DNA of 64,000 nucleotides from Piscinibacter sp943370595 (lineage in GTDB: Bacteria > Pseudomonadota > Gammaproteobacteria > Burkholderiales > Burkholderiaceae_C). The stretch's first letter is position 1, and every line of letters starts with the position of its first letter. The notes beneath the pieces were generated by a model. It was not told the DNA's origin and searched no databases. It saw only the letters and a program-made list of their open reading frames with translations. The stretch covers positions 186,001-250,000 of the forward strand of contig CALRRO020000009.1 in assembly GCA_943370595.1 (NCBI GenBank), written 5' to 3'. Shown piece by piece: positions 25,997 to 34,316 of this stretch. The translations under genes and the position numbers were made by a program.

Positions 25997-26768
25997 GAAT
26001 CTGATCGCCCTGCCTGCCTTCACCGACAACTACATCTGGATGCTGCACGATGGCTCGAGCGCCATCGTCGTCGACCCAGGTGAAGCAGCGCCGGTGCAGG
26101 CTGCGCTCGACGCTCGGCAACTGACGCTGGCGGCGATTCTAGTGACGCATCACCATGGCGACCATGTCGGTGGCGTGGATGCGCTGCGCGATCGCTTGCA
26201 GGGTCCGGTCTACGGACCGCGGCGCGAGAACATCCCTGCCCCGTACACACCGCTGGACGACGGTGACCGCATCGAGGTGCTGGGCCTGGGCTTCACGGTG
26301 ATCGACGTGCCTGGCCACACCGCCGGGCACATTGCCTACTTCCATGAGGCGGGCCACGGCGAGGCGCCGATCCTCTTCTGCGGCGACACGCTGTTCTCCG
26401 GCGGCTGCGGCCGGCTGTTCGAAGGCACGCCCGAGCAGATGCACGCGTCGCTGTCGCGCCTGGCCGCGCTGCCCGGCGACACGCGCGTCTGCTGCGCCCA
26501 TGAGTACACGCTGTCCAACCTGAAGTTCGCGCGTGCGGTGGAACCCGGCAATCCGGCGCTGTCGCGCTACACCACGCAGTGCGAGGCGCTGCGCGCGCAG
26601 GGGCAGCCGACGCTGCCCTCGCGCATCGGCGTCGAGCGCGAGATCAATCCTTTCCTGCGCTGCGAGGTCGCCGAAGTGGTGGGCTCCGCGGTCGCGCAGG
26701 GCGCGAGCGGCGAGCAGGCCCCTGCGGTGTTCGCCGCGCTGCGTCGCTGGAAGAACCACTTCCGATGA
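25995..26768 (+). CDS. gloB: Hydroxyacylglutathione hydrolase (glyoxalase II)
   Basis: 257 residues. The start MNLIALPAFTDNYIWMLHDG and the binuclear metal motif THHHGDHVGG, plus CGDTLFSGGCGRLFEGTPEQM and CAHEYTLSNLKFA, are diagnostic. It hydrolyses S-lactoylglutathione to lactate and glutathione in methylglyoxal detoxification. Length matches the family (250-260). Its TGA overlaps the mltD ATG. Confidence 0.96.
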   Translation: MNLIALPAFTDNYIWMLHDGSSAIVVDPGEAAPVQAALDARQLTLAAILVTHHHGDHVGGVDALRDRLQGPVYGPRRENIPAPYTPLDDGDRIEVLGLGFTVIDVPGHTAGHIAYFHEAGHGEAPILFCGDTLFSGGCGRLFEGTPEQMHASLSRLAALPGDTRVCCAHEYTLSNLKFARAVEPGNPALSRYTTQCEALRAQGQPTLPSRIGVEREINPFLRCEVAEVVGSAVAQGASGEQAPAVFAALRRWKNHFR

Positions 26769-28360
26769 ACCAATCCCCCCCTGCGGCCGGGTACGCCGCG
26801 CTCTGGCTGGCGCTGTCGCTGCTGGCCGGCTGCGCCACGACACCGGCCGATGCCCCCCAGGCGCCGCCGACGGCCACGCCCGCAGTTGTCGAACAGGTCC
26901 CGCCGCCGAGCCCCGCGCCGGCACCGGCCACCCCACCGGCCGATCCGGCACTGGCCGACACCCCGGCACCGACACCTCCGGCCGTCGACCCGCTGAGCCC
27001 CGAGCGGCGGCTCGACCTCGATGACCGCGCCGCGCAGTTGGACCTCTGGCAGCGCGTGCGCGCCGGCTTCGCGTTGGTCGACCTCGACAACTCGCTGGTG
27101 CGCGACCGCGAGCGCTGGTATGCGACCCGGCCCGACTACGTGCAGCGCATGACCGAGCGCGGCAGCCGCTACCTGTTCCACATCGTCGAAGAGGTCGAGA
27201 AGCGCGGCATGCCCACCGAGCTGGCGCTGCTGCCCTTCATCGAGAGTGCCTTCAACCCGCAGGCGCTGTCGTCGGCCAAGGCGGCCGGCATGTGGCAGTT
27301 CATGCCGGCCACCGGGCGGCACTTCGAACTTCGCCAGAACGTCTTCCGCGACGACCGCCGCAGCGTGCTCGATTCGACCCGCGCCGCGCTCGACTACCTG
27401 CAGCGCCTGCACGACATGTTCGGCGACTGGCAGCTCGCGCTGGCCGCCTACAACTGGGGCGAAGGCAACGTGCAGCGCGCCATCGCGAAGAACCGCCGCG
27501 CCGGCCTGCCGACCGACTACGCCAGCCTGCGCATGCCCGACGAGACCCGCTGGTACGTGCCCAAGCTGCAGGCGGTGAAGAACATCGTCGCGCGGCCAGC
27601 CGACTTCGGCCTCCAGCTGCCGGTGCTGGCCAACCACCCGTACTTCCTGGCCGTCGGCATCGAGCGCGACATCGACGTCGAACTCGCCGCCAGGCTGGCC
27701 CAGCTGCCGCTGGACGAGTTCCGCGCGCTCAACCCGCAGATGAACCGGCCGGTGATCCTCGCTGCCGGCACGCCGCAGGTGCTGCTGCCCTACGACAACG
27801 CCAACCACTTCGTGCGTGCGCTGCCGCAGCACCGCGGCCCGCTGGCCAGCTGGACGGCGTGGGTGGCGCCGAAGACGCTGAAGCCGGCCGAGGCGGCGCA
27901 GCTGGTCGGCATGGAAGAGGCCGAGCTGCGCGACGTCAATGACATCCCGCCGCGCATGCTGGTCAAGGCCGGCTCGACGCTGCTGGTGCCGCGCAGCCCG
28001 CACCGCCAGGCCGACGTGTCGGAGCACCTGGCGGAGAACGCGATGATCGCGCTGGCGCCTGAAGGCCGGGCGATGCGCCGCGTGGCGCTGAAGGCCGGCA
28101 AGCGCGACAGCGTGGCCAGCGTCGCGAAGCGCTACCGCGTCAGCGCCGCGCAGGTGGCGCAGTGGAACGGTGTCGGCGCCGGGGCCAGCTTCCGGCCCGG
28201 CCAGTCCATCATCGTCTACGTGGCGCAGAAGGCGCCGCAGGGCACGGCGACGAGCAGCGTCGCACGCAAGTCGGCGGCGGCCAAGACCGTGGTACACAAG
28301 CCGGCCCGCAAGAGCGCCGGTGCGGCCAGCAAGACGGCGAAGCGGGCCAAGAAGCGCTGA
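26765..28360 (+). CDS. mltD: Membrane-bound lytic murein transglycosylase D with LysM repeats
   Basis: 531 residues. A lipoprotein signal (LSLLAGC) is followed by a long Pro/Ala-rich linker, then an SLT domain with the catalytic Glu in LLPFIESAFNPQALSSAKAAGMWQFMPATG and the AAYNWGEGNVQRAI segment. Two C-terminal LysM-like segments are visible (from WTAWVAPKTLKPAEAAQLVG and RVALKAGKRDSVASVAKRYR), then a very basic Lys/Ala tail. It cleaves peptidoglycan glycan strands at the outer membrane. The ATG overlaps gloB, a pairing common in Burkholderiales. Confidence 0.94.
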   Translation: MNQSPPAAGYAALWLALSLLAGCATTPADAPQAPPTATPAVVEQVPPPSPAPAPATPPADPALADTPAPTPPAVDPLSPERRLDLDDRAAQLDLWQRVRAGFALVDLDNSLVRDRERWYATRPDYVQRMTERGSRYLFHIVEEVEKRGMPTELALLPFIESAFNPQALSSAKAAGMWQFMPATGRHFELRQNVFRDDRRSVLDSTRAALDYLQRLHDMFGDWQLALAAYNWGEGNVQRAIAKNRRAGLPTDYASLRMPDETRWYVPKLQAVKNIVARPADFGLQLPVLANHPYFLAVGIERDIDVELAARLAQLPLDEFRALNPQMNRPVILAAGTPQVLLPYDNANHFVRALPQHRGPLASWTAWVAPKTLKPAEAAQLVGMEEAELRDVNDIPPRMLVKAGSTLLVPRSPHRQADVSEHLAENAMIALAPEGRAMRRVALKAGKRDSVASVAKRYRVSAAQVAQWNGVGAGASFRPGQSIIVYVAQKAPQGTATSSVARKSAAAKTVVHKPARKSAGAASKTAKRAKKR

Positions 28361-28381
28361 GCGCGCCGGCCCGACCGGTGC

Positions 28382-28969
28382 TCAGCGCCGGTCGCTCAAC
28401 GCATGGGCGATGGTGCCCAGGTCGACGTACTCCAGCTCGCTGCCGATGGGCACGCCGCGCGCCAGCCGCGTGACTTTCAGGCCGCGGGCCTTCAGCGCCT
28501 CGGCCAGCACATGCGCGGTGGCCTCGCCCTCCGCGGTGAAGCTGGTGGCGATGATGACCTCCTCGGTGGCACCGTCGACCGCGCGGCGCAGCAGTTCGGC
28601 CACGCCGATCTCGCGCGCGCCGACTCCGTCCAGCGGGCTCAACCGCCCCATCAGCACGAAGTACAGGCCTCGGTAGCTGCCGGTGCGCTCCAGCGCGGCC
28701 TGGTCGGCCGGCGTCTCGACGACACACAGCAGGCGCTTGTCGCGTTGCGCATCGAGGCAGATGTCGCACACCGGTGCCTCGGTGAAAGTGTGGCAGCGCT
28801 CGCAGTGGCGCACGCTCGCGCAGGCCGACTGCAGCGCGGTGGACAGGCGCATCGCGCCGTCGCGGTCGTGCTGCAGCAGGTGGAAGGCCATGCGCTGCGC
28901 CGACTTGACGCCGATGCCGGGCAACCGGCGCAATGCGTCGATGAGCATGTCCAGAGAGCTGGCGCTCAT
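28382..28969 (-). CDS. recR: Recombination mediator RecR
   Basis: 195 residues from ATG 28969; three more codons are open upstream. Features in order: helix-hairpin-helix (LIDALRRLPGIGVKSAQRMAFHLL), a C4 zinc finger (CERC ... CDIC), and a Toprim domain (LLCVVETPADQAALERTGSYRGLYFVLMGRLSPLDG; FTAEGEATAHVLAEAL). RecR loads RecA at gaps together with RecF/RecO. It is last in the dnaX-ybaB-recR operon; a repeat-rich gap separates it from ybaB. Confidence 0.97.
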   Translation of the reverse strand: MSASSLDMLIDALRRLPGIGVKSAQRMAFHLLQHDRDGAMRLSTALQSACASVRHCERCHTFTEAPVCDICLDAQRDKRLLCVVETPADQAALERTGSYRGLYFVLMGRLSPLDGVGAREIGVAELLRRAVDGATEEVIIATSFTAEGEATAHVLAEALKARGLKVTRLARGVPIGSELEYVDLGTIAHALSDRR

Positions 28970-28993
28970 TCCGACCACCCATCGAGCGGCCGC

Positions 28994-29063
28994 CGCGGGA
29001 CCGGCTTCGCCGGCCCGCTGGCGGCGCCCCCTTGAGGGGGAGCGCCGCGGGCGCTCCGGGGGT
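28994..29063. repeat. Palindrome-rich intergenic repeat between ybaB and recR
   Basis: Three short palindromes lie in tandem: CCGGC-TTC-GCCGG (about 29001-29013), GGCGCCCCCTTGAGGGGG followed by AGCGCC (about 29024-29046), and GCGCCGCGGGCGC (about 29042-29054). The layout resembles REP/BIME-type extragenic elements. It lies within the dnaX-ybaB-recR transcript and may reduce recR expression or stabilise upstream mRNA. Confidence 0.55.
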
Positions 29064-29069
29064 GGGCCA

Positions 29070-29396
29070 TCAGAACGGGAACTTCATGCCGGGGGGCATG
29101 GGCATTCCCGCAGTGAGCTTGCCCATCTTCTGCTGGCTGACCTCTTCCGCGCGGCGGATCGCGTCGTTGAACGCAGCGGCGACCAGGTCCTCGAGCATGT
29201 CCTTGTCGTCGGCAAGCAGGCTGGGATCGATGGCGACGCGCTTGACGTCGTGCTTGCAGGTCATCGTGACCTTCACCAGGCCGGCGCCCGACTGGCCCTC
29301 GACCTCGATCAGCGCCAGTTCCTCCTGCGCCTTCTTCAGGTTGTCCTGCATCGCCTGGGCCTGCTTCATCAGGCCGGCCAGCTGGTTCTTCATCAT
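29070..29396 (-). CDS. ybaB: YbaB/EbfC-family nucleoid-associated protein
   Basis: 108 residues. QLAGLMKQAQAMQDNLKKAQEELALIEVEGQSGAGLVKVTMTCKHDVKRVAIDPSLL is the family core; these small dimers bind DNA and are encoded between dnaX and recR in most bacteria, as here. The protein starts with two methionines, so 29393 is an equally good start. The C-terminus MPMPPGMKFPF is typical. Confidence 0.95.
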   Translation of the reverse strand: MMKNQLAGLMKQAQAMQDNLKKAQEELALIEVEGQSGAGLVKVTMTCKHDVKRVAIDPSLLADDKDMLEDLVAAAFNDAIRRAEEVSQQKMGKLTAGMPMPPGMKFPF

Positions 29397-29415
29397 GGTG
29401 GATGCTCCTAGGGAA

Positions 29416-31224
29416 TCAATGCGGCTTGACCGAGCCGGGCACGATGCGCGCGGTCTTGTACTGTGCCATCAGGGCCTGCACCAGCGGGTCGTCGTGGATG
29501 ATCTGCTCGGCCTCGGCCTGGCGGCGGGCGCGCTCGACAGCGTCGCGGCGCGCCGGCGAGTCCTCCGCCACGCCGGCTTCGACCTGCAGCTGCACCGCCC
29601 GGCCCAGCGCCTGCGCCAGGGCGGCCTGCAGCTTGTCGACGTTGGCCGCGCTGCGCAGCATCTCGCGTTCGACGGCCAGCGTCCAGCGGGCCGGCGAGGC
29701 CGATTCGTCGATCGCGGTGCACTGCGCCTGCATCGCCAGTTCGCGCACCAGCGCGCCGATGGCGCCGCTGTCGCACAAAGAACGCACCTGCGCAGCCCAG
29801 CGATCGCCCAGCGGCGTGGTCACCAGTCGCGGCGGCTCGGCGCGCGGCATCGGCTCGGGCACGCTGCGCATCGCGGGGGCTGGTGCCGCCTCGGGCTCGG
29901 CGCTGTCGAAGTCGTCGGGCGCGTCGACCCAGGGCGGCGGCTCCGGCGAACGCGCCACGACCGCGCTCGGCGGGCGAGCTGCGGTCGGCGTGGTTGGCAC
30001 GGGGGGCGCGGGAACTCGCAGCGCCGGTGCGCTGGCCACCACGGCCGGCTGGGCCGCGGCCGGAGCGCGTGCCGCCGGCGCCGCCGCGGCGGGACGCGGC
30101 ACCGGCCGCTCGGCCGCGCCCGAGCCGGCCGGCCGGAACGCCAGCATGCGCAGCAGCACCATCACCAGGCCGCTGTACTCGTCCGGCGCCAGCGCCAGCT
30201 CGGCGCGGCCGTGGACCACGATGCTGTAGAGCAGCTGCGTCTCGTCGGCCGGCAGCGCAGCAGCCAGGCGCTCGATGGCCGGCGTGTCGGGATCGTTCGC
30301 ATCCAGCGCACCGGGCACGGCCTGCTGCACCGCCATCTGCTGAAGCAGTGCGGCCATCTCCTCCAGCGTGCCGGTGGCCGACAGGCCGAGCGCACGCAAT
30401 CCATCGACCGAGGCCACCACCGCGCCGCCGTCGCCGGCGGACAGCGCCTCGACCAGCCGCACCGCGTGGCCGCGGTCGACCGCACCGAGCATCTGGCGCA
30501 CACCGGCTTCGGCCAGCGCACCGGCACCGAAGGCGATCGCCTGGTCGGTCAGCGACAGCGCATCGCGCATCGAGCCGCGAGCCGCGCGCGCCAGCAGGCG
30601 CAGCGCGCCCGGCTCGGCAGCGATGCCTTCCTCGGCCAGCACGGTGCTCAGGTGCTCCTGCACCGTCTGCGGCGCCATCGGCCGCAGGTTGAACTGCAGG
30701 CAGCGCGACAGCACCGTCGGCGGCACCTTCTGCGGGTCGGTCGTGGCCAGCACGAACTTCAGATAGTCGGGCGGCTCCTCCAGCGTCTTGAGCATCGCGT
30801 TGAACGCGGTGTTCGAGAGCATGTGCACTTCGTCGATCATGTAGACCTTGAAGCGGCCGAGCACCGGCTTGTAGACGGCCTGGTCGAGCAGCTGCGAGAT
30901 CTCCTCGACACCGCGGTTGGAGGCGGCATCGAGCTCCACGTAGTCGACGAAGCGGCCAGCGTCGATGTCGCGGCACGCATCGCACACGCCGCAGGGCGTG
31001 GCGGTGATGCCGCCCTGACCGTCGGCGCCCGTGCAGTTCAGCGACTTGGCCAGGATGCGCGAGACCGTCGTCTTGCCAACGCCGCGCGTGCCGGTGAACA
31101 GGTAGGCGTGGTGCAGCCTTTGCTGCGTCAGCGCATTGGACAGTGCCTGCACGACGTGCTCCTGCCCGACCATCGCCTCGAAGCTGCGTGGACGGTACTT
31201 GCGTGCGAGCACCAGGTAACTCAT
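29416..31224 (-). CDS. dnaX: DNA polymerase III subunit tau/gamma
   Basis: 602 residues from MSYLVLARKYRPRSF. AAA+ clamp-loader domain with Walker A GTRGVGKTT, a zinc module (CTGADGQGGITATPCGVCDAC), Walker B VYMIDEVHML and sensor LATTDPQKVP. A Pro/Ala-rich linker (about residues 365-470) joins the C-terminal tau region that contacts polymerase and helicase. No A-rich slippery site like the one producing gamma in E. coli is visible, so a single tau product is likely. It heads the operon with ybaB and recR; ATG 31224 is chosen over the frame extension to 31233. Confidence 0.96.
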   Translation of the reverse strand: MSYLVLARKYRPRSFEAMVGQEHVVQALSNALTQQRLHHAYLFTGTRGVGKTTVSRILAKSLNCTGADGQGGITATPCGVCDACRDIDAGRFVDYVELDAASNRGVEEISQLLDQAVYKPVLGRFKVYMIDEVHMLSNTAFNAMLKTLEEPPDYLKFVLATTDPQKVPPTVLSRCLQFNLRPMAPQTVQEHLSTVLAEEGIAAEPGALRLLARAARGSMRDALSLTDQAIAFGAGALAEAGVRQMLGAVDRGHAVRLVEALSAGDGGAVVASVDGLRALGLSATGTLEEMAALLQQMAVQQAVPGALDANDPDTPAIERLAAALPADETQLLYSIVVHGRAELALAPDEYSGLVMVLLRMLAFRPAGSGAAERPVPRPAAAAPAARAPAAAQPAVVASAPALRVPAPPVPTTPTAARPPSAVVARSPEPPPWVDAPDDFDSAEPEAAPAPAMRSVPEPMPRAEPPRLVTTPLGDRWAAQVRSLCDSGAIGALVRELAMQAQCTAIDESASPARWTLAVEREMLRSAANVDKLQAALAQALGRAVQLQVEAGVAEDSPARRDAVERARRQAEAEQIIHDDPLVQALMAQYKTARIVPGSVKPH

Positions 31225-31296
31225 GCGCCTCATTCTACGGGCCGCCCCCGGGGCATCCGGCCGCCAGGGGCCGGCCGGGTCAGAGATGGGCTGACC

Positions 31297-31302
31297 GATA
31301 AT
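31297..31302 (+). promoter_or_regulatory. Putative -10 box GATAAT for the PurM-like gene
   Basis: GATAAT ends 8 bp before the ATG at 31311, predicting a transcript with almost no leader. No Shine-Dalgarno sequence is visible between the box and the start codon. Confidence 0.4.
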
Positions 31303-31310
31303 CGCGCCCC

Positions 31311-32450
31311 ATGACAGCCGCCGCCCGCCCCGACCCCTCCACCGCCGCCAGCGGAACGCTCAGCTATGAACAGGCCGGCGTCAACTACGACCTGATCGAC
31401 CCCCTGAAGGTGTCCGCGCAGCGCGCTGCCGCCGCCACCGCGGGCAACCTCGCAGCGCATGGTTTCAGCGAGATCGCCGCGTCGCGCGGCGAGTCGGCGT
31501 ACGTGGTCGATGTCGGCCCGTTCTACCTGGCCAGCATCGTCGAGTGCCTCGGCTCGAAAGCGCTGGTCGCCGACGAGATGAAGGCGCTGACCGGTCGCAG
31601 CTTCTACGGCTCGATTGCGCAGGACACGATCGCGATGGCGATCAACGACCTGATCACCGTCGGCGCCACGCCGCTGGTGGTGCAGGCCTACTGGGCCGCC
31701 GGCGGCAGCGACTGGTTCGGCGACGCGCAGCGTGCTCAGGCCCTGGTGGCCGGTTGGAAGCAGGCCTGCGACACCTGCGGCGTGGCCTGGGGCGGCGGCG
31801 AGACGCCGGCGCTGGCCGGCATCGTCGAGGCCGGTCGCATCGACCTGGCCGCCAGTTGCACCGGCATCGTCAGCCCGAAGTCGCGGCTGTCGGTCGGCGA
31901 CCGCCTCGCCGCAGGCGACGCGATCGTGCTGCTGGCTTCCAGCGGCATCCATGCCAATGGCCTGAGCCTGGCGCGCAAGCTGGTCGAGCGGCTGCCGCAG
32001 GGCTACCTCACCGAGGTGGCGCCGGGCCTCAGCTACGGCGAGGCGCTGCTCGCGCCGACCTTGCTGTACTCGCCGGTCACCGAGGCCCTGGCAAAGGCCG
32101 GCATCGTGCCGCACTACTGCGCCAACATCACCGGCCACGGCTGGCGCAAGCTGCTGCGCCACCCATCGACATTCACCTACCGCATCCACGCCGTGCCGCC
32201 GGTGCCTCCGGTGCTGAAGTTCATCCAGCAGCACGCGCAGCAGGACGACCACGAGGCCTACGGCACGCTGAACATGGGCGCGGGGTTTGCGCTGTTCGTC
32301 GGCGCCGAGGAGGCGCAGCGCTGCGTCGAGATCGCGCAGTCACAAGGCATTGCAGCCATGGTCGCCGGTCGAATCGAGGCCGGCCGGAAGCAACTGATCG
32401 TCGAACCGCTGGGCATCGAGTGGGGCGACGACGCGCTGCAGTTGCGCTGA
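31311..32450 (+). CDS. PurM-like (AIR synthase-related) protein
   Basis: 379 residues. It begins SGTLSYEQAGVNYDLIDPLKVSAQRAAAAT and contains SFYGSIAQDTIAMAINDLITVGATPLVVQAYWA, WGGGETPALAGIV, and SSGIHANGLSLARKLVERLPQGY, which are PurM/AIR-synthase motifs: ATP-binding N-domain and PurM C-domain. PurM converts FGAM to AIR in purine synthesis. The sequence deviates from standard betaproteobacterial PurM (for example, the start lacks the usual DAGVDIDAGD-type motif), so it may be a paralogue with a different substrate. Whether a second, canonical purM exists cannot be seen here. Confidence 0.75.
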   Translation: MTAAARPDPSTAASGTLSYEQAGVNYDLIDPLKVSAQRAAAATAGNLAAHGFSEIAASRGESAYVVDVGPFYLASIVECLGSKALVADEMKALTGRSFYGSIAQDTIAMAINDLITVGATPLVVQAYWAAGGSDWFGDAQRAQALVAGWKQACDTCGVAWGGGETPALAGIVEAGRIDLAASCTGIVSPKSRLSVGDRLAAGDAIVLLASSGIHANGLSLARKLVERLPQGYLTEVAPGLSYGEALLAPTLLYSPVTEALAKAGIVPHYCANITGHGWRKLLRHPSTFTYRIHAVPPVPPVLKFIQQHAQQDDHEAYGTLNMGAGFALFVGAEEAQRCVEIAQSQGIAAMVAGRIEAGRKQLIVEPLGIEWGDDALQLR

Positions 32451-32515
32451 GTCACCTGCGCGGGTGGCAGATTTCGGCACGTTGTTGTCGCAGCTCTGCG
32501 CGAGCCTGGGGCGGC

Positions 32516-32720
32516 GGGTGAAGGCTTCCGCTCATGTCCCCCGGGCTCGCGACGCGAGCCCTCCTCCTTTACTTCGCTACAGCCTTCACCCACCACCCCA
32601 GGCGAGCACGCCTCGCTGACTGCGAAGACCTCGGTGGTGCCACCGCGGTGGGCTGGGGATTGTGTGGAGCGAAGTAAAGGGGGAGTACCCGCGCAGCGGG
32701 TCCGGAGGACATGGGCGGAA
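32516..32720. repeat. Nested inverted-repeat element (two copies of a 55-bp palindromic unit, opposed)
   Basis: A 55-bp unit at 32526-32580 and its inverted copy at 32666-32720 match at about 44 of 55 positions. Each unit has its own small palindrome at the centre (GGCTCGC-GAC-GCGAGCC at 32534-32550; CCCGC-GCA-GCGGG at 32688-32700) and shares ends such as CCTTTACTTCGCT. The left unit is further framed by GGGTGAAGGCT (32516-32526) and AGCCTTCACCC (32581-32591). No ORF is credible inside. It resembles a REP/BIME or MITE-like extragenic element. Confidence 0.7.
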
Positions 32721-32804
32721 CACTACCCCCAGCCTGCCGCGGCCGCTCGAACCGCGGAAAGACCGCAACGTGCCGCGAACTGAAGTTGCGCACCAACCCT
32801 CGCC

Positions 32805-32810
32805 TACAAT
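32805..32810 (+). promoter_or_regulatory. Putative -10 box TACAAT of ffs
   Basis: TACAAT ends 7 bp before the first paired base of the SRP RNA, an ideal distance to a start at 32817-32818. The -35 region is poorly conserved. Confidence 0.6.
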
Positions 32811-32817
32811 AGATCTC

Positions 32818-32912
32818 GACGGGCCTCCCCGCATGGGAGCGCGCCCAACCGGGTCAGGTGGGGAACCAAGCAGCCCTAAGCGTTGCAACCAGTGCCGGGG
32901 GTAAGGCTCGTC
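32818..32912 (+). ncRNA. ffs: Small (4.5S) signal recognition particle RNA
   Basis: The SRP domain IV signature GGTCAGG ... GGGGAACCAAGCAGCC (32852-32874) is present with a GGAA tetraloop closed by G-C pairs and the asymmetric bulge that binds Ffh. The 5' end GACGGGCC (32818-32825) pairs with GGCTCGTC (32905-32912), giving a hairpin RNA of about 95 nt. It forms the SRP with Ffh for membrane-protein targeting. Location near dnaX is common. No clear U-tract terminator follows; a decayed integrase lies just downstream. Confidence 0.92.
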
Positions 32913-33047
32913 ACCCTTCCTCTATGAATGCCAGTATCCACGCGGGGCCCAGTATTGGCGCGGGTTTCCGGACAGTCGGTGTGTCATTGCCATGTGTCAC
33001 TTTGGTCCATACACATTGAGCAATCGACCGTGGCGACACTTCCAGGC

Positions 33048-33404
33048 ATGTACCAGCGCGCCACCGTGTGACAGCTGCGCGTGAGGATCCCTCTCTAACT
33101 GCAGCTGGCCCATGAGGGCCGCACCAAACTCATCCGGTCCCTTGAGACCAGCGACTGGCGCGAGGCGTCACGAAAGGGTGCCGCGGTGCGGGCCCAGCTG
33201 CTTCAGGAGTTCGAAGAGAAGCGCCGCGCACTCAACCCGGAGCCGGTGGCCCAGATCACTACCGGACTTGGCCGGACCATCGGGGCGCGCATCCAGGTCC
33301 GAATGGTGGACTGGGACGAGACGCTGCGCGGTTACCCCAGGGTGGCTGACCTGGCTTGCGTAGGCAAGCTGCCAGTGCTGTCTGAGCCTTCGAGCCGACG
33401 CTGA
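33048..33404 (+). pseudogene. Decayed phage-type tyrosine integrase, N-terminal fragment
   Basis: Read from the ATG at 33048, the frame gives MYQRATV, stop (TGA 33069), QLRVRIPL, stop (TAA 33096), LQLAHEGRTKLIRSLETSDWREA and then AVRAQLLQEFEEKRRALNPEP, ending at a TGA at 33402-33404. This order (basic start, L/VRIP, RSLxTSDxREA, long helix) is the N-terminal arm-binding/DUF6538 part of phage-type integrases. Two nonsense codons and complete loss of the catalytic domain make it a relic. It begins 136 bp after the 3' end of ffs, so it probably marks an element once integrated there. Residues after about 33300 diverge from the family. Confidence 0.75.
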
Positions 33405-33500
33405 CCCACCAACGTGCATGGGCGCGCAAGAGTTGCAGAGAAGCGCGCCGTGGCTGAGCCGCCGGGTCCGTGAAACGAATGCGCCGCTGTCGTTGCCTGT

Positions 33501-34316
33501 TCAATCGAGACGAACCTCGAACGACCGCGCTTCAAGGAAGTTGTCGCCCTGCCAGAGTTCGAAGGTGTATATGCCCGGAACAAGCTCCCACTCTTCTGCG
33601 AACTGCCAACCCCTTAGGCATTTCTCTCCGACGCTACAGGATCGTCGACCCTCTTGGCTGAAGTAGCGAAGCCCGGTTTTCGGATTGACGAGCCCAACCG
33701 GGGGAAACTTCCACACATAGCGATACTGCATCGTGTCGTTGGCGGCAACACTCTCCACCTTCAGCCACACCCCGAATGAAGCCCCGAGCTTGGCCACCAC
33801 TCGGTTGGACTCCTCGCCGTATTCGATGCCGTGGTTGATTGTTGAGAAACCCGTGATCGAGGAAGCGCTTTCGACCTTGGTCTGCGATCTGGCCGTGTAC
33901 GTCCCGGCCCAAGCTATGGACAACTTTGCCGGTGGCGCAGGGTTCAACGGATTGACAAAGCGGAACGGTACTCGATAGAACGCCTGGTTCTTGATGAGCG
34001 GCGGCAGCTCGCACTTCCACTTCGCCACAGCTCTGACTGCCGAGTCATCGATCTCCTTGATGCCGGAACTCTTGGAGATGCGGACATTGGCCGTCTCCTT
34101 GGTAGGCAGGTGGTCGAACTCCACCACCACTACCGCAGCCTGGAAGGTGGGGATTCTGTAGATGTATGGCTCGAGCTCCGGCACGGGGCCACAGCCAAGG
34201 GCGCGATCGTTCCCGTCTTTCCCCGGGGGAATATCAGTAGCGACCCGAGTCGAGATAGCGCACCCCTGGAGAAGACACAGCGCTGCCGCAAGGAAGATCG
34301 AGGATGTTCTGTTCAC
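33501..34316 (-). CDS. Putative lipoprotein: TonB C-terminal-like plus DUF3859-like region
   Basis: 271 residues if started at GTG 34316, which gives a clean lipoprotein signal (MNRTSSIFLAAALCLLQGC); the frame is open to a TTG at 34358. Residues about 60-125 (AAVVVVEFDHLPTKETANVRISKSSGIKEIDDSAVRAVAKWKC) resemble the TonB C-terminal fold found in energy-transducing or stand-alone periplasmic proteins. Residues about 130-270 (LSIAWAGTYTARSQTKV; EEWELVPGIYTFELWQGDNFLEARSFEV) match the pattern of DUF3859. Function is unknown. Base composition is visibly less GC-rich than neighbours, and it follows an integrase relic, suggesting horizontally acquired cargo. Confidence 0.7.
   Translation of the reverse strand: MNRTSSIFLAAALCLLQGCAISTRVATDIPPGKDGNDRALGCGPVPELEPYIYRIPTFQAAVVVVEFDHLPTKETANVRISKSSGIKEIDDSAVRAVAKWKCELPPLIKNQAFYRVPFRFVNPLNPAPPAKLSIAWAGTYTARSQTKVESASSITGFSTINHGIEYGEESNRVVAKLGASFGVWLKVESVAANDTMQYRYVWKFPPVGLVNPKTGLRYFSQEGRRSCSVGEKCLRGWQFAEEWELVPGIYTFELWQGDNFLEARSFEVRLD

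Noticed and set aside
29416..31224. Programmed frameshift producing a short gamma form of DnaX
   Set aside because: No A-rich slippery heptamer is present in the linker region.
33418..33666. Short plus-strand open frames near the integrase relic
   Set aside because: They lie largely antisense to the lipoprotein gene and show no family features.
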